Shown here: positions 26,593 to 36,327 of the stretch, piece by piece | Position numbering within the stretch: the first letter of the stretch is position 1 | Layout: the number at the start of each line of letters is the position of its first letter | Source of the DNA: a bacterium | Lineage (GTDB): Bacteria > SZUA-79 > Acidulodesulfobacterales > Acidulodesulfobacteraceae | Direction of reading: 5' to 3' | DNA length: 64,000 nt | Assembly: GCA_027319095.1 (NCBI GenBank) | Contig: DAHVNW010000002.1 | Coordinates: 27,763-91,762, forward strand | The notes under the pieces: generated by a model | What the model was told of the DNA's origin: nothing | What the model saw: the letters and a program-made list of their open reading frames with translations, nothing else | The model's database searches: none | Translations under genes and position numbers: made by a program

Positions 26593-27078
26593 TTATATGT
26601 ATTTAATGTCAATGATTTCAAATTCCTTTACTCCGTTTGGAACGTTTATCCTTGCTTCATCACCAATGCATTTTCCGATTAAAGCCTTTGCAATAGGTGA
26701 ATTTATTGAAATTTTTCCCTGTTTTATATCCGATTCCGTATCGCCTACTATTTTATATGCAACCTCTTTGTCCGCATTTAAATCCAATAACGTTACGGTT
26801 GCGCCAAATACTATTTTTTCTTCGCAGATTTTAGACACGTCGATAACCTGCGCCCTCGCTATTTTATCTTCGAGTTCCATAATTTTACCGTTAATAAACC
26901 CCTGTTTATCCTTCGCATACTGATATTCCGCATTTTCCGACAGGTCTCCGTGCGCCCTGGCTTCTTCTATAGCTTTAATATTTGCCGGTCTTTCAACCGA
27001 TTTTAAACGTTTTAATTCTTTAACTAAATTTTCATGCCCCTCTTTTGTAATATAAAAAGCTTTTTCGTTTACCGCCAA
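26593..27078 (-). CDS. greA: Transcription elongation factor GreA
   Basis: 161 aa. It rescues backtracked RNA polymerase by stimulating transcript cleavage. The N-terminal coiled coil carries the acidic tip (ARAHGDLSENAEYQYAKD) and the C-terminal FKBP-like domain includes SPIAKALIGKCIGDE. The start is TTG at 27078: GGAGGTGA sits 8 bases before it, and the longer GTG frame (27087) would begin inside that ribosome binding site. Upstream is a 292-base gap with hairpins. Confidence 0.96.
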   Translation of the reverse strand: MAVNEKAFYITKEGHENLVKELKRLKSVERPANIKAIEEARAHGDLSENAEYQYAKDKQGFINGKIMELEDKIARAQVIDVSKICEEKIVFGATVTLLDLNADKEVAYKIVGDTESDIKQGKISINSPIAKALIGKCIGDEARINVPNGVKEFEIIDIKYI

Positions 27079-27156
27079 AATAATCACCTCCGTGCGTAAA
27101 AATTATATATAAAACCAAAATACCGATAGAAAACTATTTTTTACGCATAAACGGCA

Positions 27157-27222
27157 CTTCGGCTGACATAACGCTTCGGCTGACATAAAAGCCTTTGGCT
27201 TTTATAAACCGTCAGCCTCCGC
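27157..27222. repeat. Tandem 17-bp repeat plus nested hairpin (repeat copy B)
   Basis: The unit CTTCGGCTGACATAA occurs at 27157-27171 and 27174-27188. It runs into a nested hairpin: outer arms GGCTGAC (27178-27184) and GTCAGCC (27211-27217), inner arms ATAAAAGCC and GGCTTTTAT around TTT (27185-27205). Positions 27188-27222 align with 26226-26260. It fills most of the carB-greA gap; the rest of that gap shows nothing I can name. Confidence 0.6.
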
Positions 27223-27370
27223 AATTTGGCTTTATGTCTGCCTAAAATAGTTTGCCTTTATAAACGCCTGCCTGCGTATGTTTATAATTTCTGAAGCTAT
27301 TTTAAACGTTTCTACCGTAATTTTGGGTATTAATATTAATCAAATATCTGACAAATAAATAAAGCATTAA

Positions 27371-30300
27371 TTATAAACATTTGTAATAATCCTGCAATGC
27401 TTTTACCGATATATTATTTTCTTTAAGCGCTTTAATCGCCATACAGGCAGCTTTTGCACCCCTTATAGTCGTATAATAAGGAAGAGAAAACTCTATGGCG
27501 CTTCTTCTTATAACATATGAATCTTCAAGCGATTTTTGTCCGCGAGGGGTATTAAACATCATCGAAATTTCCTTATTTTTAAGGGCGTCTATTATATGCG
27601 GCCTGCCTTCTTTTACTTTATTTATTCTTTGATTTTTAATGCCTATCCCTGTTAAATATTCGGACGTGCCTTTAGTTGCAAGTATATTCAATCCGGAGCT
27701 TTCGAGCGATTCGCCAAGTTCCTTAAGATATTTTTTATCTTCGTCCTTTACGCTTATAAGCACGTTGCCCGATAGCGGCAAATTCTGCCCCGCGGCAATC
27801 TGCGATTTTGCGTAAGCCATTCCGAAATTAACGTCTATTCCCATAACTTCGCCCGTGGAACGCATTTCCGGACCCAGCATGGGATCGACGTTTGAAAATT
27901 TAGAGAATGGAAATACCGCTTCTTTTACGCAGTAATAATTGATATCGAAAGATCTGCGCAGACCGAAATCTTTAAGTTTTTTCCCCAGGATAATATTCGT
28001 CGCGAGCTTGGCAATCTGGACTCCGGTAGCTTTGCCTATAAACGGAACCGTACGGGATGCTCTCGGGTTGACTTCTATTATGAATATTTCGTTATTTTTT
28101 ACCGCATACTGGATATTTACTAATCCTTTAACGCGAAATTCACTGCATATAAGTTCGGTAATATCTTTTATTTTTTCGACTGTGTCTCCGTTTAAAGAAA
28201 ATGCAGGCAAAGAACATGCGCTGTCGCCGGAATGGACGCCCGCTTCTTCTATATGTTCCATTATCCCGGCTACATAAACCGATTCGGAATCGCTTAAGGC
28301 ATCTACGTCCACCTCTATGGCGTCTTCCAAAAATTTGTCTATCAAGATCGGAAAGGAAATATCCTGTTGAAATATTTTTTTAATATACGCCGCCAAACCG
28401 CTCTCATTGTAAATAATCTCCATCGCCCTGCCGCCGAGAACATAAGACGGCCTCAATAAAACCGGAAAACCGATAGCTTTAGCCCTTTCGTATATCTCCT
28501 CCCCGTTAAACGCCATTGCGCTTTCCGGTTGAATTAGATTAAGCCTGCCGATAATATTTTTAAACTTTTCCCTGTCCTCCGCAATATCTATATATTTAAA
28601 TGGCGTGCCAAGAATCTCGATTCCTTTAGAATCGAATTTTTTAGCAAGCTTTAACGGCGTCTGACCGCCGAATTGGAGTATAACGGGCGGATTATTTTCG
28701 GCTTCGCAAATTGCAGCGGCATCTTCGAACGTCAAAGGTTCGAAATAAAGCCTCGAAGACGTGTCGTAATCGGTAGATACCGTTTCCGGATTGCAATTCA
28801 ACATTATGGACGAATAATTATTTTCTTTCAAAGCTAACGAACAATGAACGCAGCAATAGTCAAATTCTATGCCCTGTCCTATCCTGTTGGGTCCGCTTCC
28901 CAATATTATAACCTTTTTGTCTTCGATAGGCTTAATTTCGTTAAATTTGTCGTAAGTGGAATACATATAAGGGGTTGCGGCTTCAAATTCGGCGGCGCAA
29001 GTATCTACTTTTTTAAATACTCTCGCTATATTGCCCGACTTTAACGCGTCATCCACTAACTTTTCGTTTTTTTCTATTAAATAAATAACTTCGGGGTCTT
29101 TTTTAAGATATTCTTGAGGCAAAATATGCCTGCCGTCATCTTTTCTCGTTATTAATTTTGCAATAATTCTGTTAGAAAAACCTAATTCTTTCGATTCTTT
29201 TAAAAGTTCCGTATTTTTTAACGGGCGCTCGTCTAAAAACAGTTTTTTTTCCTGTTCCACAATTAGTTTAATCTGGTTTAAAAACCACTTGTCTATTTTA
29301 GAAAATTCGTTAATTTCCTCTACGGTAAAACCTGCCCTTAAAGCGTCGGTTATCAGGAAGAATCTTCTGTAATCGTTATTTCTTAGAAGCGATCTGATTT
29401 CTTCCTTAATAATTTCTATATTTTTATCGTTTTCGCGGTCGTTTTCCAGTGCATCGTAAGATAAATCGAGACCGTAAAGCGATTCAATCCCGAAATAACC
29501 GTTTTCCAAAGACCTGACGGCTTTTTGAAACGATTCGCAAAACGTCCTGCCTATAGCCATAACTTCTCCTACCGATTTCATATACGTCGTAAGAGTGCTG
29601 TCCGTCTGGGGAAATTTTTCGAATGTAAATCGCGGTATTTTAGTAACCACGTAATCTATCGACGGTTCGAAACAAGCAAGCGTCTTTTTAGTAATATCGT
29701 TCGTAATTTCGTCTAAGGTATATCCTACAGCAAGTTTGGCGGCAATTTTAGCTATGGCGAAACCGGTAGCTTTGGACGCAAGGCTCGAACTTCTCGAAAC
29801 TCTAGGATTCATTTCTATAACATAAACCTCGTCGGAATAAGGGTCTAACGCAAACTGAATATTCGAGCCGCCCGTTTCTACTCCTATCTCATTCATTATT
29901 TTTATAGAATAATCCCTTATTTTCTGCAAATCACGGTCGTTTAACGTCTGGACTGGAGCAATCGTAATTGAATCTCCGGTATGAATTCCCATGGGATCTA
30001 AATTTTCTATCGAACATATTATTATGGTATTCCTGTTTTTATCCGTCATGACCTCCAGCTCGACTTCCTTAAAGCCTATAACCGACTTTTCTATAAGTAT
30101 CTCGTTTATAGGGCTCAAATTTATCCCTTTTAAAGCAATTTCTTCTAACTCATAAATATTATAAGCTATACCTCCGCCGCTTCCGCCCAACGTAAAAGAC
30201 GGCCTTATGATAACGGGAAAACCGATATTTTTCTGGACTTCATAGACTTCGTCGATGTTTCTTGCAAAACCGCCCTGCAAAACCGGAACGCCTATTTTCT

Positions 30301-30709
30301 CCATGCTCTTCTTAAAATATTCCCTGTCTTCCGCTTTCCTAATGGCATCTATATTTGCTCCTAGAATTTTTAAGCCGTATTTTTGTATAATTCCTGCGTC
30401 GGACAATTGTATAGCTATGTTAAGCGCCGTCTGCCCTCCGAGCGTAGGAAGAATGCTGTCAGGTCTTTCCTTTTCTATTATCTTTTCTACGAAATCTTTA
30501 GTAAGAGGTTCTATGTAAGTTTTATAGGCATAGTCGGGATCTGTCATAATGGTAGCTGGATTTGAATTGACAAGTATAACTTCATACCCTTCTTCTGATA
30601 AAGCTTTTGCTCCCTGCGTCCCGGAATAATCGAATTCGGCAGCCTGCCCGATAACTATCGGACCCGAACCTATAATTAAAATTCTTTTTATATCGTTTCT
30701 TCTTGGCAT
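27371..30709 (-). CDS. carB: Carbamoyl-phosphate synthase large subunit
   Basis: 1112 aa. Uses ammonia delivered by CarA, bicarbonate and two ATP to make carbamoyl phosphate for pyrimidines and arginine. Two ATP-grasp halves are visible, each starting with an IIGSGPxxIGQ-type loop (residues about 11 and 585), with EVNPRASRT in the second and [11 protein letters not shown] in the first, and a C-terminal MGS-like allosteric domain. About 40 residues longer than the E. coli enzyme. Start ATG 30709, 37 bases after the radical SAM gene. It ends the pyrimidine gene cluster. Confidence 0.97.
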   Translation of the reverse strand: MPRRNDIKRILIIGSGPIVIGQAAEFDYSGTQGAKALSEEGYEVILVNSNPATIMTDPDYAYKTYIEPLTKDFVEKIIEKERPDSILPTLGGQTALNIAIQLSDAGIIQKYGLKILGANIDAIRKAEDREYFKKSMEKIGVPVLQGGFARNIDEVYEVQKNIGFPVIIRPSFTLGGSGGGIAYNIYELEEIALKGINLSPINEILIEKSVIGFKEVELEVMTDKNRNTIIICSIENLDPMGIHTGDSITIAPVQTLNDRDLQKIRDYSIKIMNEIGVETGGSNIQFALDPYSDEVYVIEMNPRVSRSSSLASKATGFAIAKIAAKLAVGYTLDEITNDITKKTLACFEPSIDYVVTKIPRFTFEKFPQTDSTLTTYMKSVGEVMAIGRTFCESFQKAVRSLENGYFGIESLYGLDLSYDALENDRENDKNIEIIKEEIRSLLRNNDYRRFFLITDALRAGFTVEEINEFSKIDKWFLNQIKLIVEQEKKLFLDERPLKNTELLKESKELGFSNRIIAKLITRKDDGRHILPQEYLKKDPEVIYLIEKNEKLVDDALKSGNIARVFKKVDTCAAEFEAATPYMYSTYDKFNEIKPIEDKKVIILGSGPNRIGQGIEFDYCCVHCSLALKENNYSSIMLNCNPETVSTDYDTSSRLYFEPLTFEDAAAICEAENNPPVILQFGGQTPLKLAKKFDSKGIEILGTPFKYIDIAEDREKFKNIIGRLNLIQPESAMAFNGEEIYERAKAIGFPVLLRPSYVLGGRAMEIIYNESGLAAYIKKIFQQDISFPILIDKFLEDAIEVDVDALSDSESVYVAGIMEHIEEAGVHSGDSACSLPAFSLNGDTVEKIKDITELICSEFRVKGLVNIQYAVKNNEIFIIEVNPRASRTVPFIGKATGVQIAKLATNIILGKKLKDFGLRRSFDINYYCVKEAVFPFSKFSNVDPMLGPEMRSTGEVMGIDVNFGMAYAKSQIAAGQNLPLSGNVLISVKDEDKKYLKELGESLESSGLNILATKGTSEYLTGIGIKNQRINKVKEGRPHIIDALKNKEISMMFNTPRGQKSLEDSYVIRRSAIEFSLPYYTTIRGAKAACMAIKALKENNISVKALQDYYKCL

Positions 30710-30746
30710 TTTTTTAATTTATAAAGTTTAACTTAATTAATTTATT

Positions 30747-31691
30747 TTATACGGCATCTACATATTCCGCACTGTCTAAATATAATTCTATATCGGGATA
30801 TTTTTCGCTTTGAAAAAAACCGGTCAAATTCCTTTCCGTCAACTCCATAACCGCATAGCAGTATTCGCTTTCGGTAATACTCCTGCCGATTAGAGCGTCG
30901 TATGACGCTTTATAAGCCGGAAAATATTGGCTCATAATGCTTACCGGAACATTTTCGCCCAGTTCTTCGGCAATAAATTTAAAAGAGTCTTTAGAACCGC
31001 TGATGCCTCCAGGCAAAACAAGATGCCTTATCAAGAGACCGGAAACGGCTATTCCATCTTTATTAACTTTAAAATCTCCTGCATGCTCGTACATAATTTT
31101 CAGCGCCTTTCTGTTAGTTTCGACATAATCTTTTACACCGGAATATTTTAAGGCGTATTTATTATCCGAATATTTTATATCCGGCAAGTATATGTCTATT
31201 ATTTTATCTATCAGGGACAGGAGTTTTGCGTCCTCATACCCCGAACTGTTGTAAACAACAGGAATTTTTAACCCTCTTTTTTTGGCAAGATATAAAGATT
31301 CCGCTATAAAAGGCATGTAGTGCGAAGACGTAACGAGGTTAATATTGTTGGCGCCTTTTTCTTGTAATTTAAGCATATTTTCGGCTAACTCAACAGTATC
31401 GTAATATCCTCCGGCACAATATCTGCTTATGGGATAATTCTGGCAAAATTTGCATTTCAAAGAACAGCCGCTGAAAAATATGGTTCCCGAACCGCTTAAC
31501 CCCGATATAGGAGGCTCTTCTCCGTAATGCAGATTAATGCTTGCTATTTTTAGTTTATCGTCAGCGCCGCAAATCCCTTTTTCTCCCTCAAGCCTCTTTG
31601 CGCCGCACTTTCTTGGGCATAATGCGCATTCTTCGATTAATTCGTAAAGACCGTCGATTTTTGAAATAAAATCGGAGTTAGAAATATTCAT
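30747..31691 (-). CDS. PflX-like radical SAM protein (COG1313 type)
   Basis: 314 aa. The radical SAM cluster motif CSLKCKFC (Cx3CxxC) is at about residues 75-82, preceded by a CALCPRKCG and CGADD segment that could hold another metal or cluster. It resembles pyruvate formate-lyase activating-enzyme homologues of the PflX/COG1313 group, whose substrate is unknown. It lies between carA and carB in the pyrimidine cluster with gaps of 14 and 37 bases, so co-expression is likely, but no chemical link to pyrimidines is evident. A MEMO family gene is at 4.4 kb; pairing is speculative. Confidence 0.85.
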   Translation of the reverse strand: MNISNSDFISKIDGLYELIEECALCPRKCGAKRLEGEKGICGADDKLKIASINLHYGEEPPISGLSGSGTIFFSGCSLKCKFCQNYPISRYCAGGYYDTVELAENMLKLQEKGANNINLVTSSHYMPFIAESLYLAKKRGLKIPVVYNSSGYEDAKLLSLIDKIIDIYLPDIKYSDNKYALKYSGVKDYVETNRKALKIMYEHAGDFKVNKDGIAVSGLLIRHLVLPGGISGSKDSFKFIAEELGENVPVSIMSQYFPAYKASYDALIGRSITESEYCYAVMELTERNLTGFFQSEKYPDIELYLDSAEYVDAV

Positions 31692-31705
31692 TTTTGTTGC
31701 TCTTG

Positions 31706-32818
31706 TTATTTATCATTTAAGCACAATTCTTTAAATTCGGTAAAAAGATATCTTGAATCACGCGGACCCGGCGAACTTTCCGGATGGTATTGGACCGAAA
31801 ATGCTTTAAGAAAATCGTTTTTAATGCCTTCGACGGTATTATCGTTTAGATTTAAATAGGTAAGTATAGTATTGTTTTTATTCGTATTACCAGCGCCGCT
31901 TTTCAAATCGACGCAAAAACCGTGGTTTTGGGAAGTAATTTCTATTTTTCCGGTTTTAAGGTTTTTAACCGGCTGGTTTATGCCGTGATGCCCAAATTTC
32001 AATTTATAGGTATCGAAACCGAGGGCCAAAGACAGCAGCTGATGTCCCAGGCATATACCAAAAATAGGTTTCTCCCCAAGAATACTTCTTAAAGTCTCAA
32101 TCTCCGACTCCATGGATTTAGGATCGCCGGGACCATTCGATAGAAGTATTCCGTCAGGTTCGGTATTTAAAATTTCTTTTTTTGAAAAATTATGCGGAAC
32201 TACCGTAACGTCGGCTTTAATATCATTCAAGCACCTTAAAGTATTAAATTTAACTCCGTAGTCTATAACCGTAACCCTTAATTCGGAAATATCGACCTTA
32301 TTTTCGTAAACGTATTTAGTAGAAACGTTCGAAACTAAGTTCAACCCCTCCATTTTCGGCAATAAATCTAACTTATTTTTAATATACTCTAATCCCGCTT
32401 CTTTAGGGGCTATATAAACGTTAAACTGGCCTCCGTCTCTTAATAAAATAGTCAGATGCCTCGTATCTATACCGGATATAACCGGATAACCGTAAGAGTT
32501 AATAAACTCTGCAAGGCTTTTGGATGAGTTATGATGAGAAAAATTGCCAACGTAATTTTTTGTTACTAATCCGGATATCCATACTTTTCTAGATTCAAAA
32601 TCTATGTCGTTTATTCCGTAATTACCGGCCATAGGATAAGTCGTTACGACGACCTGCCCGTTATATGAAGGATCGGTTATGAGTTCCTGATAGCCGTTCA
32701 TGGCCGTATTAAAAATCGCTTCTCCTCCTGACTCTGCCGGCTCGCCCTCATAAAACCCTTCGTAATAATTTCCGCCTTCGAGCATTAATACCGCTTTTTC
32801 TTTTTTAAAATTTCTCAT
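31706..32818 (-). CDS. carA: Carbamoyl-phosphate synthase small subunit
   Basis: 370 aa glutaminase subunit. The N-terminal CPSase domain contains FNTAMNGYQELITDPSY; the C-terminal class I glutamine amidotransferase has the nucleophile Cys in IFGICLGHQLL (about residue 255) and the His-x-Glu pair in VQYHPESSPGP. Ammonia passes to CarB. Its ATG overlaps the pyrC stop by 4 bases (ATGA), so translation is coupled. Length is normal. Confidence 0.97.
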   Translation of the reverse strand: MRNFKKEKAVLMLEGGNYYEGFYEGEPAESGGEAIFNTAMNGYQELITDPSYNGQVVVTTYPMAGNYGINDIDFESRKVWISGLVTKNYVGNFSHHNSSKSLAEFINSYGYPVISGIDTRHLTILLRDGGQFNVYIAPKEAGLEYIKNKLDLLPKMEGLNLVSNVSTKYVYENKVDISELRVTVIDYGVKFNTLRCLNDIKADVTVVPHNFSKKEILNTEPDGILLSNGPGDPKSMESEIETLRSILGEKPIFGICLGHQLLSLALGFDTYKLKFGHHGINQPVKNLKTGKIEITSQNHGFCVDLKSGAGNTNKNNTILTYLNLNDNTVEGIKNDFLKAFSVQYHPESSPGPRDSRYLFTEFKELCLNDK

Positions 32819-34086
32819 AAAATCTTTCCCTGTACCATTACGGCAGAAGCGATTCCTTTAAACTTTTCGCCTATAAAAGGAGAATTTTTACTCAAGGATT
32901 TAATAGAGCTCCCGGTAAATTTCCATTCTTTCCTTATATCAGCTATAGTAATATCCGCTATATACCCGCTCTTCAAAGAACCTCTTTTGCTTAGATTTAA
33001 AATGTTTGCCGGATTAAAAGACATAAGTTCCGCAATCCGCATTAATGAAATTCTTTTATCGTAAAAAAGTCTAAGGGTTAAAGGCAAAGACGTCTGCAAT
33101 CCTATAATTCCAAAAGGAGCCGCGTCCAAAGTAGTGTCTTTTTCGTCCTTGCTGTGCGGAGCATGGTCGGAAGCGATAGCGTCGATAGTTCCATCGTTCA
33201 ATGCTTCTATTATAGCCTCAACGTCTTTTCCAGTCCTTAAAGGAGGATTAATTTTCGCATCGGTATTATAATCTAATAAAGATTTTTCGGTGAGCGAGAA
33301 ATAGTGTGGGCAGGTTTCGCAGGTAACATTAATTCCGTTCCGTTTAGCCCGCCTTATAATATCGACCGAACCTCTCGTGGAAACATGGGCTATATGAATT
33401 TTTGCGCCGTAATATCCAGCAAGCATAATATCCCTCGCCACGCCTATTTCTTCCGCAATAGCCGGTATTCCGACTACTCCAAGGCGTTCAGACACAATAC
33501 CTTCGTTAATTACCCCTTTTCCACGCAGTTTTAAATCCTCGCTATGCGATATTATCGGCAAGTCAAAGGTTCGGGCATATAATAACGCCCTCCCCATAAG
33601 AGCCGCATCTTCGACCGGATTGCCATCGTCACTCAAACCGACCGCACCGGATTCCTTTAATTCGCCTATATCCGCAAGGGAATTTCCTTTAAGTCCTTTA
33701 GAAATAGCGCCTATAGGGAATAAGTTTATTAAATTCAATCTTTTTGCTTTATCGAGCAAAAAAGCGGTTACCGGCTTAGAATCGTTTACCGGATCGGTGT
33801 TTGGCATGCAGCAGATTGAAGTAAAACCGCCGGCTATTGCCGCTTCCATCCCAGATTTTATCGTTTCTTTGTATTCAAATCCCGGCTCTCTTAAATGAAC
33901 GTGCATATCTATTAATCCCGGAAATATTATAGACCCTTCGGCGTCTATAATATTGTCCTCGCAATTGTTTTTTTGTTTCCTGGGAATGTCTTTTATTATG
34001 CCGCCTTCGATATAAATATCCCTTTTGACTTCCGTCTTCGTCAAAGGGTCAACCACTATGCCGTTTTTTATTAAAATCTTATCCAT
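32815..34086 (-). CDS. pyrC: Dihydroorotase (class I)
   Basis: 423 aa zinc amidohydrolase, third step of de novo pyrimidine synthesis. Metal ligands are seen as HVHLREPG (residues 60-67), a His in HIAHVSTRG, another in ISHSEDLKL and the Asp in AIASDHAPHSKDEK. It is of the long, PyrC type seen with aspartate transcarbamoylase genes. It lies 8 bases after pyrB and overlaps carA by 4 bases. Confidence 0.96.
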   Translation of the reverse strand: MDKILIKNGIVVDPLTKTEVKRDIYIEGGIIKDIPRKQKNNCEDNIIDAEGSIIFPGLIDMHVHLREPGFEYKETIKSGMEAAIAGGFTSICCMPNTDPVNDSKPVTAFLLDKAKRLNLINLFPIGAISKGLKGNSLADIGELKESGAVGLSDDGNPVEDAALMGRALLYARTFDLPIISHSEDLKLRGKGVINEGIVSERLGVVGIPAIAEEIGVARDIMLAGYYGAKIHIAHVSTRGSVDIIRRAKRNGINVTCETCPHYFSLTEKSLLDYNTDAKINPPLRTGKDVEAIIEALNDGTIDAIASDHAPHSKDEKDTTLDAAPFGIIGLQTSLPLTLRLFYDKRISLMRIAELMSFNPANILNLSKRGSLKSGYIADITIADIRKEWKFTGSSIKSLSKNSPFIGEKFKGIASAVMVQGKIL

Positions 34087-34094
34087 ATTATTCG

Positions 34095-35033
34095 CTATTT
34101 ATTTTTATTCTTTTTTTGAAATCTTAGCAAAATATAAAGGCAAGCCATTCTAACGGCTATGCCGTTTTCAACCTGCTTAAATATACGGGTTTTATCCGCG
34201 TTTATTATGCTCCCGGCTATTTCTACGTCCCTGTTAACCGGTCCGGGATGTAGGACCATAACACCGGCAGAAGCCTTAGACAGAAGTTCGGGGGTTAGTT
34301 GAAAAAATTTTCTATATTCTTCGATCGACGGTATAAAATAAAAACTTGCCCTTTCCTTTTGAATCCTTAGCATTATAATAATATCTGCATTTTTAACGGC
34401 TTCCTCCATGTTTTTTGCAATCTTTACATTCTTAAGCTCAATCAGTCTGGGCAAAAGCGAATGGGGCGCATACAAATAAATATCGGCTCCAAGTTTAGAA
34501 AATCCGTAAATATCAGACCTTGCCACCCTCGAGTGACAAATATCTCCTATTATTGCCACTTTAAGCGACTTAATCTCTTTTTTTTCTTCCATGACAGTCA
34601 TAATGTCCAAAAGACACTGCGTAGGATGTTCGTTTATTCCGTCGCCGGCATTTATAACGGATGCTTTGGTCCACTTGGATATAAAATTGGCGGCGCCGGA
34701 CTCGGAATGCCTTATAACGAAAGCATCCGGATTCATTGCTTCCAAATTGAGTATCGTATCTTTGAGGCTTTCGCCTTTTACGACCGAACTTTGAGAAACG
34801 GAAATACTTAAGGAATCCGCGCTCAACCTTTTTTGAGCGATTTCAAACGAAGACCTTGTCCTGGTAGAAGGTTCGTAAAAAATATTAACTACTGTTCTGC
34901 CCCTTAGGGTCGGAACTTTTTTTATGTCTTTCAGCGATATTTTTTTAAATTCTTTTGCCGTTTCTATAAAATAATTAATGTCCGATGCAGAAAGGTCTTT
35001 AATGGAAATGAGGTCTTTTTTATCAAAAGTCAT
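34095..35033 (-). CDS. pyrB: Aspartate carbamoyltransferase catalytic subunit
   Basis: 312 aa. Condenses carbamoyl phosphate with aspartate. The carbamoyl-phosphate motif FYEPSTRTRSSFE is at about residue 52, HPTQCLLD carries the next conserved contact, and VMVLHPGPVNRDVEI the C-terminal one. No regulatory PyrI gene is next to it. The ATG overlaps the pyrR stop by 4 bases, indicating coupled expression. Confidence 0.97.
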   Translation of the reverse strand: MTFDKKDLISIKDLSASDINYFIETAKEFKKISLKDIKKVPTLRGRTVVNIFYEPSTRTRSSFEIAQKRLSADSLSISVSQSSVVKGESLKDTILNLEAMNPDAFVIRHSESGAANFISKWTKASVINAGDGINEHPTQCLLDIMTVMEEKKEIKSLKVAIIGDICHSRVARSDIYGFSKLGADIYLYAPHSLLPRLIELKNVKIAKNMEEAVKNADIIIMLRIQKERASFYFIPSIEEYRKFFQLTPELLSKASAGVMVLHPGPVNRDVEIAGSIINADKTRIFKQVENGIAVRMACLYILLRFQKKNKNK

Positions 35034-35545
35034 ATTTTTTCTACGAATTTTTTTTTGCTTAAAACATTTACATTAATTATCTCTTTTTTATCAGCTTTTA
35101 CTTTTTTACCTGTAAAATCTGGACATATTGGCAATTCTCTTCCCCCTTTGTCGATAAAAACCGCAAGTTTTATTTTTCCGGGTCTTCCAAAATCAAAAAT
35201 CTCGTCTATCGAAGCTCTTACCGTTCTGCCGCTGTTTATAACGTCGTCGACGAGTATAACCTCTTTATCGTCGATATCGAAGGCAAGTTCGGTAGATTCT
35301 CCCGATTTCTTTACCGAAAAAGGGTCGTCCCTATAAAGGGTCATATCGATATAGCCTATTTTGCAATCTATATTAAAACGCTCCCGAACGGCCTTTTTAA
35401 TCAAACCGGCTATAGGTACTCCGCCGTTTTTTATGCCTATTATAACGGCGTTGTCGAATTTAATCCCTGAATTTAAAATACCGCTTATAAAATTGTTTAA
35501 AATTAAAGCCGTCTCTTTATCGTCGAAAATAATTTTTTTCTTCAA
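35030..35545 (-). CDS. pyrR: PyrR bifunctional regulator / uracil phosphoribosyltransferase
   Basis: 171 aa. The PRPP-binding loop VILVDDVINSGRTVRAS is at about residue 95, and the PyrR-type DMTLYRDD segment is at about 68. In other bacteria PyrR binds pyr mRNA and drives attenuation by UMP level. Here it is the first pyr gene, but only 8 bases separate it from lepB, and no attenuator stem fits in that gap, so the control target is unclear. The start is TTG at 35545 with AGGGT upstream inside the lepB end. Confidence 0.93.
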   Translation of the reverse strand: MKKKIIFDDKETALILNNFISGILNSGIKFDNAVIIGIKNGGVPIAGLIKKAVRERFNIDCKIGYIDMTLYRDDPFSVKKSGESTELAFDIDDKEVILVDDVINSGRTVRASIDEIFDFGRPGKIKLAVFIDKGGRELPICPDFTGKKVKADKKEIINVNVLSKKKFVEKI

Positions 35546-35553
35546 TGCAATAG

Positions 35554-36204
35554 TTACCCTGTATTTTTATTAAAAGAACATTCCGGGACGGTTTTAAAAA
35601 AACGATGCCAGTGAATATCTAAATGGTTTTTGGGGTTCCACGAGAAATAAATGATAAACGCCTGCCCGACTATATCTTTATAAGGAACAAAACCCCAGTA
35701 TCTGGAATCAAAACTATTGTCCCTGTTATCCCCCATAACGAAAAGTTCGTTTTTAGGAACTTTAACCGGACCATAATTATCCCTTGGAGAATTATAAGCC
35801 GGTAAAATCGTTCTTGATACCCATCTTGCATGCTTACAATTAAAAATACGATTATTTATATAAACTTTATTGTTTATAATCTGAATTTTGTCGCCGGGCG
35901 TCCCCACGACTCTTTTAATAAAATCTATTCCCGGATGTAAATTATATTTGCCAGCATAAGGAAATTTAAAAACTATAACCTGTCCAGTTTTTGGATGCGA
36001 TACCGGAATCACCGCATTGGTAAAAGGAACATGAATGCCGTAAATAAATTTATTAACCAATATATGGTCGCCCGGTATTAAAGTCGGCTCCATGGAACCG
36101 GACGGTATTTTAAACGCCTGCACGACAAACGTCCTAAATATTAAGGCAATAATTATAGCAATAATTATTGCCTTAAAATAATCCCATATGGTATGTTTGC
36201 TCAT
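35554..36204 (-). CDS. lepB: Signal peptidase I
   Basis: 216 aa inner-membrane protease that cuts signal peptides of exported proteins. An N-terminal transmembrane segment (IIIAIIIALIFRTFVV) precedes the catalytic Ser in IPSGSMEPTL (about residue 37) and Lys in DFIKRVVGTPGD (about 92). The signature GDNRDNSFDSRYWG is at about 156. It is adjacent to lepA, a common arrangement. Start ATG 36204. The 123-base gap to lepA contains a 34-bp repeat copy. Confidence 0.97.
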   Translation of the reverse strand: MSKHTIWDYFKAIIIAIIIALIFRTFVVQAFKIPSGSMEPTLIPGDHILVNKFIYGIHVPFTNAVIPVSHPKTGQVIVFKFPYAGKYNLHPGIDFIKRVVGTPGDKIQIINNKVYINNRIFNCKHARWVSRTILPAYNSPRDNYGPVKVPKNELFVMGDNRDNSFDSRYWGFVPYKDIVGQAFIIYFSWNPKNHLDIHWHRFFKTVPECSFNKNTG

Positions 36205-36291
36205 ATTTTATTAATTCCATTAATAAATTAAATAATTATACCATTTTTTTTTACCGAAATAAAGATGCCGCGCACAACTCAAAACAACGAT

Positions 36292-36324
36292 GTTGCGAAG
36301 TACCCGATTGAATTCGGGCACCTA
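36292..36324. repeat. 34-bp palindromic repeat, copy 3 (inverted orientation)
   Basis: Reading the minus strand it begins TAGGTGCCCGAATTCAATCG and ends CTTCGCAAC, matching copies 1 and 2 with one deletion and about five substitutions. It starts three bases past the lepA stop codon. GTACCC and GGGCAC arms could fold as a hairpin after lepA, without a U-tract. Confidence 0.65.
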
Positions 36325-36327
36325 TTG

